Assembly (NCBI RefSeq): GCF_001884235.1 | Contig: NZ_MAOI01000023.1 | Location: 62,001-126,000 of the forward strand | Length of the DNA: 64,000 nucleotides | Direction of reading: 5' to 3' | Origin: Bacillus paramycoides | Lineage (GTDB): Bacteria > Bacillota > Bacilli > Bacillales > Bacillaceae_G | Part shown: positions 9,042 to 17,024 of the stretch, piece after piece | Numbering within the stretch: position 1 is the stretch's first letter | Layout of the letters: the number at the start of each line of letters is the position of its first letter | Notes under the pieces: model-generated | The model's database searches: none | Told to the model about the DNA's origin: nothing | What the model saw: only the letters and a program-made list of their open reading frames with translations | Program-made: the position numbers and the translations under genes

Positions 9042-9086
9042 AAAGAAACCGTACTCTATGGAGGTAGAGTGCGGTTTCTTTTTTAA
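9042..9086 (+). terminator. Intrinsic terminator of the LCP gene
   Basis: A 17-bp stem with AAAGAAACCGTACTCTA against TAGAGTGCGGTTTCTTT (one G-T pair), directly after the stop codon. Confidence 0.9.
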
Positions 9087-9180
9087 GATAAAAATCAGAA
9101 CTTTCTAACTATCTTTTTTAATATTTTTAAATTATAATAAATAGTAGTAATCTATTCCAATTACCAGGGGGCTCATACAT

Positions 9181-9621
9181 ATGAAAGCTGCAGTAAAACA
9201 TAACATTTCAGATTTTAAAGACTACTTAAAATCCAACGACATATACATGGAAGAAAATATAGATGAAAATGATGGTTCTGTTCATTTTTCAGTAGGATTA
9301 GAGACAGAAGCTGGCGCAAAAATTCAACTTATCGCTGCTTTCCAAAACGAACATCCTACTGTGGATATATACTGCTTCAATGTTGCTCATGTACCTGATG
9401 CAACATCAACAAATGATATTTTACACGTCATCAATGAATTAAACACATCTTATCGATTTGCAAAATTCACACTAAACAAGCAAAATGCAATTGATATTTC
9501 AACATCTCTTGCATTCTCAGAACCAAACTTTAATCCAGCACTTGTCTTTGAACATACGAGAATGCTATATAAACTGGCGAACGATGAATATAAGAACTTA
9601 ATGAAAGTTATTTGGGCATAA
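9181..9621 (+). CDS. YbjN-like conserved protein of unknown function
   Basis: 146 aa, cytoplasmic, with no signal peptide or membrane segment. The start ATG at 9181 follows a CCAGGGGG site. The alternating beta/alpha pattern (VHFSVGLETEAGAKIQL, PTVDIYCFNVAHV, then NDILHVINELNTSYRFAKFTL) resembles the YbjN / type III chaperone-like fold. I assign only that fold, not a function. The TAA stop is embedded in the left end (ATAAA) of a bcr1-like repeat, so the mRNA 3' end is probably set by the repeat hairpin. Confidence 0.65.
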   Translation: MKAAVKHNISDFKDYLKSNDIYMEENIDENDGSVHFSVGLETEAGAKIQLIAAFQNEHPTVDIYCFNVAHVPDATSTNDILHVINELNTSYRFAKFTLNKQNAIDISTSLAFSEPNFNPALVFEHTRMLYKLANDEYKNLMKVIWA

Positions 9622-9775
9622 AGTGAAACTATAATCAGTGGGGGTTTTGTTCATCCCCCACTGATTATCAGCCCTCACCAATCGGGCGTTTACGGGCAGT
9701 TGATCTCCCACCTAACTTCTTTGCTCCAGCCGAATTTTAAGGTGGGAATTTTACTGCCCGTTAATGCGGGATAAA
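9618..9775 (+). repeat. bcr1-like repeat, copy A
   Basis: 158 bp bounded by ATAAA at both ends (9618-9622 and 9771-9775), matching the TTTAT target duplication I recall for bcr1. Inside are a perfect hairpin (CAGTGGGGG with CCCCCACTG), a nested stem (GGGCAGT...TCCCACCT with AGGTGGGA...ACTGCCC) and a terminal CCCGTTAATGCGGG hairpin. Relative to copy B it carries an extra stretch of about 17 bases near 9660-9677. It is non-coding and non-autonomous. The bcr1 assignment is from memory of the family; the repeat nature itself is directly visible. Confidence 0.85.
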
Positions 9776-9811
9776 TAAAAAGATGGTGCTACAAGCAGCA
9801 CCATCTTTTTA
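9776..9811. terminator. Bidirectional terminator at the end of the TauE-like gene
   Basis: AGATGGTGCT pairs with AGCACCATCT, flanked by A and T runs on both sides. It overlaps the stop codon of the minus-strand TauE-like gene and directly follows repeat copy A. Confidence 0.85.
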
Positions 9812-10582
9812 TTTCGATATCATATCAACCCACATCTTTATCGCAGTTCCTACAATTAAAGCAGACAATACGTATTGTAAAACTTTTTGATTCACTCTCT
9901 TCCCTACTTTCACTCCAAGCGGAGCGGCAAATAAACTTGCTACCGCAACGATAAGAGCTGGGATAACAACTACTTGTCCCGTAATCACTTTCCCAGTAGT
10001 AATCCCTACCGAGGAAATAAAAGTAATAGCGATAGATGTTGCTATTGTCGTACGTATCGGTAGTTTTAAAACAACTAACATAATCGGAACTAAAAGAAAC
10101 GCACCACCAGCCCCAATAATGCCGGAAACACTGCCTACAATAAACGCTAACATACTAGCTAGCCATTTATTATACATAGTTCCTTCTGAATCCTCACAGT
10201 TGTTTCGCTTCGGTATAAACATCATAATAGCCGCGATAGTAGCTAATATTGTATAAACAACATTTACAGTATGCTCATTTAATAGATTCGCGCTAAAGCT
10301 ACCTACAAAGCTTCCTATTAATATACTAGCTCCCATATACACAACTAACGTTTTATCCATATCGTTACTTTTCCGATATGCCCACGCACCTGCAAAAGTT
10401 GCAAAAAACACTTGAACCGCTGTAATACCGCTCACTTCATGTGATGTATAGCCAGCAAATCCTAGTAATACCGGAATGTATAAGATCATCGGATAATTAA
10501 TAATTGCCCCGCCAATCCCAACCATTCCTGATATAAACGATCCTATAAACCCAATAATAAAAAGCAGTACTGTTAAACTCAT
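9809..10582 (-). CDS. TauE/SafE (TSUP) family sulfur-anion transporter
   Basis: 257 aa with eight hydrophobic segments in two TSUP repeats, each opening with the glycine-rich signature ([20 protein letters not shown] and a [18 protein letters not shown]-type segment). TSUP proteins move sulfite, thiosulfate or sulfoacetate. In staphylococcal cst operons TauE is thought to export sulfite made by persulfide oxidation. Here it is the last gene of a unit starting with the DsrE-like gene at 11095, and the whole neighbourhood handles persulfide. Export of sulfite or thiosulfate is therefore the best inference. GGGGGATG precedes the start. Confidence 0.85.
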   Translation of the reverse strand: MSLTVLLFIIGFIGSFISGMVGIGGAIINYPMILYIPVLLGFAGYTSHEVSGITAVQVFFATFAGAWAYRKSNDMDKTLVVYMGASILIGSFVGSFSANLLNEHTVNVVYTILATIAAIMMFIPKRNNCEDSEGTMYNKWLASMLAFIVGSVSGIIGAGGAFLLVPIMLVVLKLPIRTTIATSIAITFISSVGITTGKVITGQVVVIPALIVAVASLFAAPLGVKVGKRVNQKVLQYVLSALIVGTAIKMWVDMISK

Positions 10583-10615
10583 ATTTCATCCCCCGACTTC
10601 TAAAAAGAAGGTGAT

Positions 10616-11095
10616 TTAAATAAATAAATTCACATTCCCATCCGAAGCATCTGCTAAATATGCACCTACTCCTGCAAACTCTACCCCTTCCATAATCTCT
10701 TCCTCTTTTAACCCTAATAAATCTACTGTCATTTGACAAGCTACAAGCTTAACTCCTTGCTCTTTCGCCATATCAATTAAGTCTGGCAAAGGCATCACAT
10801 TATGCTTCTTCATAATTCCTTTAATCATTTTTGGCCCCATACCAGCAAAGTTCATTTTTGATAATCCCATCTTATCCACACCGCGCGGCATCATTTTTCC
10901 AAACACTTTCTCTATAAAAGTTTTCTTTACTTCCACATGCTCATCTTTCCTGAGGGCATTTAAGCCCCAGAAAGTATGAAAAATAGTCACCTCTTGATCA
11001 TATGCCGCTGCACCATTTGCAATAATATAAGCTGCCATCGCTTTATCATAATCTCCACTAAATAAGACAATTGTTGTTTTCTTCTGTTGCTCCAT
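10616..11095 (-). CDS. DsrE/DsrF-like sulfur-relay protein (peroxiredoxin-like family)
   Basis: 159 aa with the DsrE/F/H-like fold of the YrkE type: a VLFSGDYDKAMAAYIIANGAA opening, IFHTFWGLNAL, and the conserved cysteine in VKLVACQMTVDLLG (about residue 126). Related proteins carry persulfide sulfur between TusA and rhodanese partners. The start ATG at 11095 follows GGAGGAACA. It is the first gene of a two-gene unit with the TauE-like transporter, behind a CstR-like box. Partner and direction of sulfur flow are inferred. Confidence 0.8.
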   Translation of the reverse strand: MEQQKKTTIVLFSGDYDKAMAAYIIANGAAAYDQEVTIFHTFWGLNALRKDEHVEVKKTFIEKVFGKMMPRGVDKMGLSKMNFAGMGPKMIKGIMKKHNVMPLPDLIDMAKEQGVKLVACQMTVDLLGLKEEEIMEGVEFAGVGAYLADASDGNVNLFI

Positions 11096-11112
11096 GTTGT
11101 TCCTCCTCCAAA

Positions 11113-11128
11113 TTACCTATAGGGGTAT
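11113..11128. promoter_or_regulatory. CstR-like operator box upstream of the DsrE-like gene
   Basis: TTACCTATAGGGGTAT fits the ATACCC-N4-GGGTAT pattern with two mismatches. A second overlapping inverted repeat (TAGGGGT...ACCCCTA, 11121-11139) is adjacent. Position, 18 bases upstream of the start, suggests repression of the DsrE-TauE unit. Confidence 0.6.
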
Positions 11129-11161
11129 TTAAACCCCTATAAAAAATCGCTTATTTTCGCC

Positions 11162-11458
11162 CTATTCTACTTTACCTTCCCAAGCTAACATACCACCTAC
11201 CATATTGATCGCTCGAAAACCGTAGCTCTCTAAAAATTGAACTGCTCTTGCACTTCTCCCGCCAGAACGACAAACGATAATATATTCCTGATTTTTATTT
11301 AACTCATGCATACGAAATTCTAATAGCCCTAGTGGAATATTACATGCTTCTGGAATTTTCCCTTCAGCTACTTCTTCTACTTCACGTACATCTACGATAT
11401 TTACTGCTTCTTTACGTAACAATTTTTCTTCTAATTCTTTTGCAGTCATTTCTTTCAT
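11162..11458 (-). CDS. Single-domain rhodanese sulfurtransferase
   Basis: 98 aa from the ATG at 11458, nine bases after AAGGAG; the longer frame starts inside the preceding ribosome binding site. One rhodanese domain fills the protein: VNIVDVREVEEVAEGKIPEACNIPLG, the catalytic loop CRSGGRSA with its cysteine at about residue 64, and GGMLAWEG near the end. It transfers sulfane sulfur as an enzyme persulfide. It lies 16 bases after the membrane-anchored rhodanese gene, so the two are co-transcribed. Confidence 0.9.
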   Translation of the reverse strand: MKEMTAKELEEKLLRKEAVNIVDVREVEEVAEGKIPEACNIPLGLLEFRMHELNKNQEYIIVCRSGGRSARAVQFLESYGFRAINMVGGMLAWEGKVE

Positions 11459-11474
11459 GTTTCCCATCTCCTTC

Positions 11475-11843
11475 TTAATTACAAGCATTCATACCGCCTG
11501 AAACATTTGTAATATGTTGAAATCCTAGTTTTTTTAACATTTTCGCTGCTTGTTTACTTCTCATTCCACTTTGACAAAGAACAATAACTTCTTTACTTTT
11601 ATCTAATTGTTTCGCTTTATTAGCCAGTTCATTTAATGGGATATTCCGAAACCCTTTAATATTATTTCCTCTATATTCACCAGGTGTACGTACATCAATA
11701 AATTGTTTATTATTTTGCCCCATCATACGCTTCAATTCTTTTCCTGAAATATTTTTTACTCCTCTAGCTGGTAAGAAACGAGAAATGATAAACCAAGTTA
11801 CAAGTATAATTAAGATTATATTCAATATTGTCTTTCCATCCAT
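11475..11843 (-). CDS. Membrane-anchored rhodanese
   Basis: 122 aa. An N-terminal hydrophobic anchor (about residues 6-25) is followed by one rhodanese domain with FIDVRTPGEYRGNNIKGFRNIPL and the active loop CQSGMRSKQA (cysteine near residue 92). The anchor suggests sulfurtransfer at the membrane, plausibly handing sulfur to or from the TauE-like exporter; that role is inferred. It is followed at once by the soluble rhodanese gene and preceded by repeat copy B, so the repeat separates it from the upstream rhodanese-like gene. Confidence 0.88.
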   Translation of the reverse strand: MDGKTILNIILIILVTWFIISRFLPARGVKNISGKELKRMMGQNNKQFIDVRTPGEYRGNNIKGFRNIPLNELANKAKQLDKSKEVIVLCQSGMRSKQAAKMLKKLGFQHITNVSGGMNACN

Positions 11844-11872
11844 ATAATGATAGCCTCTTTCTGTTATATTTT

Positions 11873-12013
11873 TTTATCCCGCATTAACGGGCAGTAAGAC
11901 ACTCACCTCAAAATTCGGCTAGAGCAAAGAAGTTAGGTGGGAGATCAACTGCCCGTAAACGCCCGATTGGTGGGGGATGAACAAAACCCCCACTGATTAA
12001 AGTTTCACTTTAT
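11873..12013 (-). repeat. bcr1-like repeat, copy B (inverted relative to copy A)
   Basis: 141 bp bounded by TTTAT at both ends (11873-11877 and 12009-12013). Its reverse complement matches copy A along nearly its whole length, including the GGGGG/CCCCC hairpin and the CCCGTTAATGCGGG end. The right end overlaps the last codons and stop of the 12344-11997 gene. Copies A and B therefore bracket the rhodanese-DsrE-TauE segment in inverted orientation. Confidence 0.85.
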
Positions 12014-12344
12014 TCGTCGCTACACTATAACTTTGAATACAAAACCCCTTCTTGTTTAAAAACCGAACACTTAAATTTCGATCTACTTTATTATGAACAA
12101 TAAGATGTATCGGTTTATTTGGTATTTCATAATAGTACCGCTTTAAATACGCATACGGTATACACATAACTTTAGAAGTATGATTACCGTGACTCTCTGT
12201 ATAGTCACGCACATCTATAACAATAACATCCTCACTTTGTCTTACTTGCTCTATTGAAATATGTGCAACATGTAAAACAGGAACGTAACGTTTTAATATA
12301 TTTCCTATTATCAATACTATTATGGGTATAACCATATAAAACAT
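11997..12344 (-). CDS. Membrane-anchored rhodanese-like protein lacking the catalytic cysteine
   Basis: 115 aa. An N-terminal membrane segment (about residues 3-17) precedes a rhodanese-like fold: VIVIDVRDYTESHGNHTSKVMCIPYAYL, then LIVHNKVDRNLSVRFLNKKG where the CxxGxR loop should be. The catalytic cysteine position is occupied by histidine or asparagine, so sulfurtransferase activity is not expected. The last codons (KVKL, stop) lie inside the end of bcr1-like copy B, so the original C-terminus has probably been replaced. It may act as a binding or scaffold domain, or be decaying. GAAGAGG precedes the start. Confidence 0.7.
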   Translation of the reverse strand: MFYMVIPIIVLIIGNILKRYVPVLHVAHISIEQVRQSEDVIVIDVRDYTESHGNHTSKVMCIPYAYLKRYYYEIPNKPIHLIVHNKVDRNLSVRFLNKKGFCIQSYSVATNKVKL

Positions 12345-12407
12345 ATATGACGATCCTCTTCACTTCTAATAATGAGCAGAGAATACCCTCCACTTTTCAT
12401 TGAAATA

Positions 12408-12635
12408 TTATGCTTTCTTGATCCAAAACTTTAATTCGCCTTCTTCTTCCGTATGTTTTAACACTTCATGACCGCCTTTTTGTGACCATGCTGGAATATC
12501 TTTAATCGCACCTTTATCTGTTAAGTGTACTTCTAACACTTCTCCTGATTGTAATGCTTCCATTGCTTTCTTTGTTTTTACAATTGGCATTGGACATGCT
12601 AATCCTTTTACGTCTAATACTTCTTTCACATTCAT
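12408..12635 (-). CDS. TusA family sulfurtransferase (copy 2)
   Basis: 75 aa, a single TusA/SirA domain with the CPMP box ([17 protein letters not shown]), whose cysteine at about residue 14 carries the persulfide. It differs from its tandem neighbour by three residues. GGAGG precedes the ATG. TusA proteins act as sulfur carriers between rhodaneses, DsrE proteins and oxidising enzymes, all of which are encoded here. Confidence 0.92.
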   Translation of the reverse strand: MNVKEVLDVKGLACPMPIVKTKKAMEALQSGEVLEVHLTDKGAIKDIPAWSQKGGHEVLKHTEEEGELKFWIKKA

Positions 12636-12661
12636 CTTACATACCTCCGCTTTTTTTATAA

Positions 12662-12889
12662 TTAAGCCTTCTTAATCCAGAACTTTAATTCGCCTGCTTC
12701 TTCCGTATGTTTTAACACTTCATGACCACCTGTTTTTGACCATGCTGGAATATCTTTAATTGCACCTTTATCTGTTAAGTGTACTTCTAACACTTCTCCT
12801 GATTGTAATGCCTCCATCGCCTTCTTTGTTTTTACAATTGGCATTGGACATGCTAATCCTTTTACGTCTAATACTTCTTTCACATTCAT
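12662..12889 (-). CDS. TusA family sulfurtransferase (copy 1)
   Basis: 75 aa from the ATG at 12889, eight bases after GGAGG; a GTG five codons upstream overlaps that site and is rejected. It has the same CPMP box and fold as copy 2, with the local sequence AWSKTGGHEV instead of AWSQKGGHEV. It follows the rhodanese-dioxygenase gene by 38 bases and is probably co-transcribed with it. Confidence 0.92.
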   Translation of the reverse strand: MNVKEVLDVKGLACPMPIVKTKKAMEALQSGEVLEVHLTDKGAIKDIPAWSKTGGHEVLKHTEEAGELKFWIKKA

Positions 12890-12927
12890 CTTATATACCT
12901 CCACTTTTCATTTCATTTAGAATCGAA

Positions 12928-14058
12928 TTAGTCGTGAACAGCACAACGGTTTGGACCAATCTCCATTTCACGCTCTTCTTCTTGACTTGGGTTTAATTGC
13001 CCCATATTTGTTTGACGAATTTCTTGATATGCATTCGGTTGAGGTGGTAAATTCTCTGTTACAACTTTACGAAACTCTCCCTCATCCTCAATATTTAATC
13101 CTGCATTATACTCAAATAAATCTTTTAATTTTGCGCTAACAATCCCACTCTCGTTCATTTCACTTATTTTTGAATAATGAGCCGGCAACACAATTAAACT
13201 TTGAGATAGTTCTTTATATCGGCTATATAAAGTATTACGTAAATCACTTACCCAATCTTCAGCTTTCCCAGCAAGATCCGGACGCCCAATCGAATCTACG
13301 AATAAAATGTCTCCTGATAATAAATACTCATCATCTACAATAAATGAAGTACTACCAATTGTATGTCCCGGCGAATAGATTGCTTCGATATCAATCTTTG
13401 TTTCCCCAACAGTAATTACAGCACCTTCTACAAGTGGTTCGTAAGAAAATACAACTTCTTCCGCATCTTTCGGCGGTAACCAATACGTCCCATTTACTTT
13501 TTCAGCTAACTTACGACCTCCTGAAATATGATCGGCATGCAAATGCGTATCCATTACATTTGTAATTACAGCACCTTGTTCCTTTGCAAATTCCTCATAT
13601 GCCTCAACTGTTCGTACTGCATCAATAACAGCTGCTTCTCCTTTAGAAATGACCATATATGATAAGCAACCTTTTCCAAGGCGGTTAAACTGATACATAC
13701 TTCCGCCATCTTTTAAATCTCCAACTTTTATAGGCTTTACATATTCACTCCAAGCCTTCATACCACCAGCTAAATAATAAATATTTTCTAATCCAGCCTC
13801 TGTTAATTTCTCTGCCACAAATATAGAAGATCCTTCTTTTGCACATACTACTAAAACATCTTTATCTTTAGGTAATTCACTTACAATATGATCTACACCC
13901 TCTAATAAATCAAAGTACGGCACATTCATTGAAGTAACTTCTTTCCCTTCAATTTTCCAGTTTTCATAATCCGCTTCATTACGTACATCTAAAATAAATA
14001 ACTCCTCATACATAACCTTTTCTGCAACATCTTTTGCTGCTAAATGTTTAACCTTCAT
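12928..14058 (-). CDS. Rhodanese-persulfide dioxygenase fusion (CstB/ETHE1-like)
   Basis: 376 aa. Residues about 1-110 are a rhodanese domain ([20 protein letters not shown], loop [10 protein letters not shown]). Residues about 118-340 are a metallo-beta-lactamase fold of the ETHE1 type with the iron-ligand motif THLHADH, plus [13 protein letters not shown] and LPAHYSKI. The tail ends in PNRCAVHD with a conserved cysteine. Such enzymes oxidise persulfides to sulfite or thiosulfate using oxygen. In S. aureus CstB the dioxygenase domain comes first and rhodanese last; here a rhodanese leads. It sits in an operon with two TusA genes and behind a degenerate CstR-like box. Confidence 0.88.
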   Translation of the reverse strand: MKVKHLAAKDVAEKVMYEELFILDVRNEADYENWKIEGKEVTSMNVPYFDLLEGVDHIVSELPKDKDVLVVCAKEGSSIFVAEKLTEAGLENIYYLAGGMKAWSEYVKPIKVGDLKDGGSMYQFNRLGKGCLSYMVISKGEAAVIDAVRTVEAYEEFAKEQGAVITNVMDTHLHADHISGGRKLAEKVNGTYWLPPKDAEEVVFSYEPLVEGAVITVGETKIDIEAIYSPGHTIGSTSFIVDDEYLLSGDILFVDSIGRPDLAGKAEDWVSDLRNTLYSRYKELSQSLIVLPAHYSKISEMNESGIVSAKLKDLFEYNAGLNIEDEGEFRKVVTENLPPQPNAYQEIRQTNMGQLNPSQEEEREMEIGPNRCAVHD

Positions 14059-14063
14059 TCTAT

Positions 14064-14079
14064 TACCCCCTATGGTATA
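14064..14079. promoter_or_regulatory. Degenerate CstR-like box before the dioxygenase gene
   Basis: TTACCCCCTATGGTAT keeps the ACCC and GGTAT halves of ATACCC-N4-GGGTAT with two mismatches, just upstream of the start at 14058. It is weaker than the other boxes. Confidence 0.45.
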
Positions 14080-14101
14080 TTTATACTTAAAATTTTTTTC
14101 C

Positions 14102-14671
14102 TTATCTTTTTTCTATCTTTCCATTCCAATGCAGCATGCCAGGAATAACATTCTTAACATTGTTAAACCCTTGCTTCTCCAATAGTTGACAAGCAAGATC
14201 ACTGCGATTTCCTGTCCGACAAACAACATATATTGGTTTTGTTTGACTTAAAACACCTTGTTTTTCTTCTAACTCACCTAACGGAATTGAAATTGCAGAT
14301 GGGATGTGTCCAAATGTATATTCCGCTTCTTCCCTTACATCTAAAACGATGCATTCTTCGCCAGCTAGTAACTTTTCTTGTAATTCCTCATTTGTTACTG
14401 TATGAGCGTATTTTACTAATTCGTTTATTTCTTGCGCACTCGCTTTTCTTACATAATGTTTTAAGGTATCTCCCTCTTGCTTTGTACCTATATATTGATG
14501 ACCAACATTATTGGCCCAACTTTGTAAATCTGCTGTAGAGCCTTTATCTGTTGCTTCTATTTCAATCACTTGCCCAGATTGTAATGCCTCCATCGCCTTT
14601 TTTGTTTTCACAATCGGCATCGGACATGCTAATCCTTTACAATCTAAATGTGTATCTACCTTTATACTCAT
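14102..14671 (-). CDS. TusA-rhodanese fusion (CstA-like)
   Basis: 189 aa from the ATG at 14671 after GAGGAGG. Residues about 1-75 are a TusA domain with [12 protein letters not shown], nearly identical to the free TusA copies but with an extra cysteine. Residues about 85-185 are a rhodanese with [20 protein letters not shown] and active loop CRTGNRSD. S. aureus CstA combines the same two domains with a further DsrE-type domain; here the DsrE function is a separate gene. It probably relays sulfur to the dioxygenase. A good CstR-like box lies 30 bases upstream. Confidence 0.88.
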   Translation of the reverse strand: MSIKVDTHLDCKGLACPMPIVKTKKAMEALQSGQVIEIEATDKGSTADLQSWANNVGHQYIGTKQEGDTLKHYVRKASAQEINELVKYAHTVTNEELQEKLLAGEECIVLDVREEAEYTFGHIPSAISIPLGELEEKQGVLSQTKPIYVVCRTGNRSDLACQLLEKQGFNNVKNVIPGMLHWNGKIEKR

Positions 14672-14701
14672 ATTGACTTCCTCCTCAAAGTATATATACA
14701 T

Positions 14702-14717
14702 ATACCTGTACGGGTAT
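14702..14717. promoter_or_regulatory. CstR-like operator before the TusA-rhodanese gene
   Basis: ATACCTGTACGGGTAT, one mismatch from ATACCC-N4-GGGTAT. It lies between the repressor gene's stop and the start at 14671. Confidence 0.7.
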
Positions 14718-14761
14718 ATTAAAATGTTATTTAAAATCTGTCAACAAATAAGTTTGACAGA

Positions 14762-15025
14762 TTATCGGCTTTTTACTAGTAATTGAACAGCTTCTTTAAT
14801 AAGATCCTCATTGGAACCATCACCTTTTTCAAACTGTTCACGTAAACATTGTTCCAAATTTGTTCCCACAATTAATCCAATCGAGCGATCCAATGCAGAA
14901 CGAGAAGCAGTTAGTTGTGTGATTACTTCCTTACAATCTTTTCCTTCTTCCATCATACGAAGCACACCACGAACTTGCCCTTCAATACGCTTTAATCGAT
15001 TTTTTATATCTTGATTATATTCCAT
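14762..15025 (-). CDS. cstR: CsoR/CstR family repressor, persulfide-sensing type
   Basis: 87 aa, all-helical CsoR/RcnR fold starting with KNRLKRIEGQVRGVLRMM. Cysteines are at residues 31 (GKDCKEV) and 60 (LEQCLREQ), the two positions of the S. aureus persulfide sensor CstR. The copper-ligand histidine of true CsoR (HxxxC) is replaced by asparagine (TNLEQC), which argues against copper sensing. It should repress the surrounding sulfur genes until Cys31 and Cys60 are cross-linked by persulfide. An exact inverted repeat lies in its own promoter region, suggesting autoregulation. Confidence 0.88.
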   Translation of the reverse strand: MEYNQDIKNRLKRIEGQVRGVLRMMEEGKDCKEVITQLTASRSALDRSIGLIVGTNLEQCLREQFEKGDGSNEDLIKEAVQLLVKSR

Positions 15026-15080
15026 TCTATAATCACCTCATTACCATTATGTCACTATTTATAGCTTATGACAATATATT

Positions 15081-15096
15081 ATACCCTGTAGGGTAT
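15081..15096. promoter_or_regulatory. CstR-like operator upstream of cstR
   Basis: ATACCCTGTAGGGTAT, a perfect inverted repeat with a four-base centre, 56 bases upstream of the cstR start. This and the box at 17009 define the consensus I used. Confidence 0.75.
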
Positions 15097-15203
15097 TTTG
15101 TAAAGCCCTTAATTTAAATTTTTTAACCTAAATGTGAAAAAAGCATATCGTGAGACTTCTATCCTTATTTTTTGAGCCTATACAAAGCTGAATTTTACGA
15201 GCA

Positions 15204-15281
15204 GCAATCTCCCACCTAACTCCTTTGCTTTACAGCCGAATTTTGAGGTGGGAGTCTTACTGCCCGTTAATGCGGGATAAA
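15204..15281 (+). repeat. bcr1-like repeat, copy C (3' part only)
   Basis: The TCCCACCTAACTCCTTTGC...GAGGTGGGA stem, the ACTGCCC arm and the terminal CCCGTTAATGCGGGATAAA are well conserved. The 5' part (to about 15130) is too degraded to trace. The ATAAA end is two bases from the stop codon of the CoADR-rhodanese gene on the other strand. Confidence 0.75.
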
Positions 15282-15283
15282 CA

Positions 15284-16948
15284 TCAATATACAATACGGT
15301 CTGGTAATACTGTTCCGTATAATTTAAAGCCGCCATCTACATTCTTTACCTTATATCCTTTTTCCATTAACATGCGCGCTGCAACATACCCTCTCATACC
15401 AAGTTGACAAGTAATATATATTTCTTTGTCCACTGGCACTTCATCCAAACGATCACGTAATTCATCTAACGGAATATTAATAGAACCATTAATCATTCCC
15501 TGTTTTAGTTCATTAGGCTCTCGAACATCAATAAGATACCCACCATTTTCAACAATACGATCTATTTCATGCCATTGTACCGTGTCCACAAAACCATCTA
15601 CTATATTACTTGCCACATACCCCACCATGTTTACTGGGTCTTTTGCAGAAGAATACGGGGGTGCATATGATAATTCTAAATCCGGTAAATCGATTACAGT
15701 TAAATTTGCCTTCATTGCCGTTGCAATAACATCGATACGCTTATCTACCCCGTCACGTCCTAAAGCCTGTGCTCCGTAAATTTTCCCACTATCTTTATTA
15801 AATATTAATTTTATTAGCACTGGCGTAGCATTTGGATAGTACCCCGCATGAGAGTTTGCCTGTACATGTACTACCTCATAGGGTATATTTAATCGTTTTA
15901 ATATTTTCTCATTTACTCCAGTCGTAGCAACTGTTAAATCAAAAACTTTAGCCACAGAAGTTCCCATCGTACCTTTATATAAAGAATCCGTATGACCATG
16001 AATAATATCTGCTAACATGCGACCTTGACGATTAGCCGGCCACGCTAAAGGAATCATTGTTTCTGTTTCTGTAACAAAATCTTTCACTTCAATCGCATCA
16101 CCAATTGCATATATATGTGGGTCCGATGTTTGAAATTTCTCATTTACCTTTATCGTTCCTCTAACTCCTAGTTCTAATTCTGCATCCTTCGCTAAACTAC
16201 TCTCTGGTTGTACACCAATTGCTAAAATAATCATATCAGTCTTTATTATTGAACCACTTTTTAAACGTACAACAGTCCCGTTCTCTTCTAATGCATCCAC
16301 ACCATCTTCAAAAACAAGCTCAACATTGTGATTTTTCATATGCTCATGTACATATGCTGCCATTTCATAATCGATCGGTGGCATAACTTGATTTGCCATC
16401 TCTACAAGAGTAACATCAATTCCTCGTTCTCTTAAGTTTTCAACCATTTCCACTCCAATAAATCCTCCACCAATCACCGTCGTATGACGTGGTTTCTTCT
16501 CATCAATGTACGCTTTAATACGATCTGTATCAGGTACATTTCGTAATGTAAACAAAGCCTTTGCTTCTTCAATACCCGGAATAGGTGGAACAATTGGTTT
16601 CGCCCCTGGTGAAAGAATTAAAACATCATATTCCTCGTTATATGTTTCATTTGTAGTTACATTCTTTATAGTAATTGTTTTCTCTTCTTTATTAATCTTT
16701 ACGACTTCACTTAATACACGTATATCTAAATTAAAACGCTTTGACATCTTTTCAACAGTTTGTACTAATAGTTTTTGTCTTTCTGTAATTACACCGCCAA
16801 TATAGTATGGTAATCCACAGTTTGCAAATGAAATATATTCACCGCGCTCAACCATAATAATTTCATCTTCTTCACTTAAACGACGAAGTCTTGCAGCTAC
16901 TGATGCTCCACCAGCAACTCCACCTACTACAACAATTTTTCTAGACAT
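15284..16948 (-). CDS. CoA-disulfide reductase-rhodanese fusion (CoADR-RHD)
   Basis: 554 aa, FAD/NAD(P)H flavoprotein. The N-terminal dinucleotide fold (IVVVGGVAGGASVAARLRR) is followed by the single catalytic cysteine at residue 44 in SFANCGLPYYIGG, which marks CoA-disulfide reductases. A second nucleotide-binding fold (TTVIGGGFIGVEM) precedes the dimerisation domain. Residues about 455-554 form a rhodanese with loop CQLGMRGY. The B. anthracis CoADR-RHD has this architecture; such enzymes reduce CoA persulfide and disulfide. It stands behind an exact CstR-like box and thus belongs to the persulfide regulon. Confidence 0.92.
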   Translation of the reverse strand: MSRKIVVVGGVAGGASVAARLRRLSEEDEIIMVERGEYISFANCGLPYYIGGVITERQKLLVQTVEKMSKRFNLDIRVLSEVVKINKEEKTITIKNVTTNETYNEEYDVLILSPGAKPIVPPIPGIEEAKALFTLRNVPDTDRIKAYIDEKKPRHTTVIGGGFIGVEMVENLRERGIDVTLVEMANQVMPPIDYEMAAYVHEHMKNHNVELVFEDGVDALEENGTVVRLKSGSIIKTDMIILAIGVQPESSLAKDAELELGVRGTIKVNEKFQTSDPHIYAIGDAIEVKDFVTETETMIPLAWPANRQGRMLADIIHGHTDSLYKGTMGTSVAKVFDLTVATTGVNEKILKRLNIPYEVVHVQANSHAGYYPNATPVLIKLIFNKDSGKIYGAQALGRDGVDKRIDVIATAMKANLTVIDLPDLELSYAPPYSSAKDPVNMVGYVASNIVDGFVDTVQWHEIDRIVENGGYLIDVREPNELKQGMINGSINIPLDELRDRLDEVPVDKEIYITCQLGMRGYVAARMLMEKGYKVKNVDGGFKLYGTVLPDRIVY

Positions 16949-17008
16949 ATTTCAAACCTCCATATTATTTATTATTTAATTTCCTCATGTATCACATACA
17001 GAAAACTC

Positions 17009-17024
17009 ATACCCGTATGGGTAT
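17009..17024. promoter_or_regulatory. CstR-like operator upstream of CoADR-RHD
   Basis: ATACCCGTATGGGTAT, a perfect inverted repeat, 61 bases upstream of the start at 16948. Confidence 0.75.

Larger units (their letters stand above)
12408..12907 (-). repeat. Tandem duplication containing two tusA genes
   Basis: Two direct copies of about 246 bp (12408-12653 and 12662-12907) contain a TusA gene plus its ribosome binding site. By eye they differ at roughly 17 positions. The short spacer and high identity indicate recent duplication or ongoing gene conversion. Confidence 0.88.

Noticed and set aside
8780-9108. Open frames on both strands over the LCP gene tail
   Set aside because: Shadows of the coding repeat; no ribosome sites.
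9618-12013. Inverted bcr1-like copies A and B as ends of a composite transposon
   Set aside because: No transposase and the enclosed genes belong to the surrounding sulfur cluster; independent insertions are simpler.
14762-15025. Copper-sensing CsoR
   Set aside because: The HxxxC histidine ligand is missing and both cysteines match CstR, amid sulfur genes and no copper pump.
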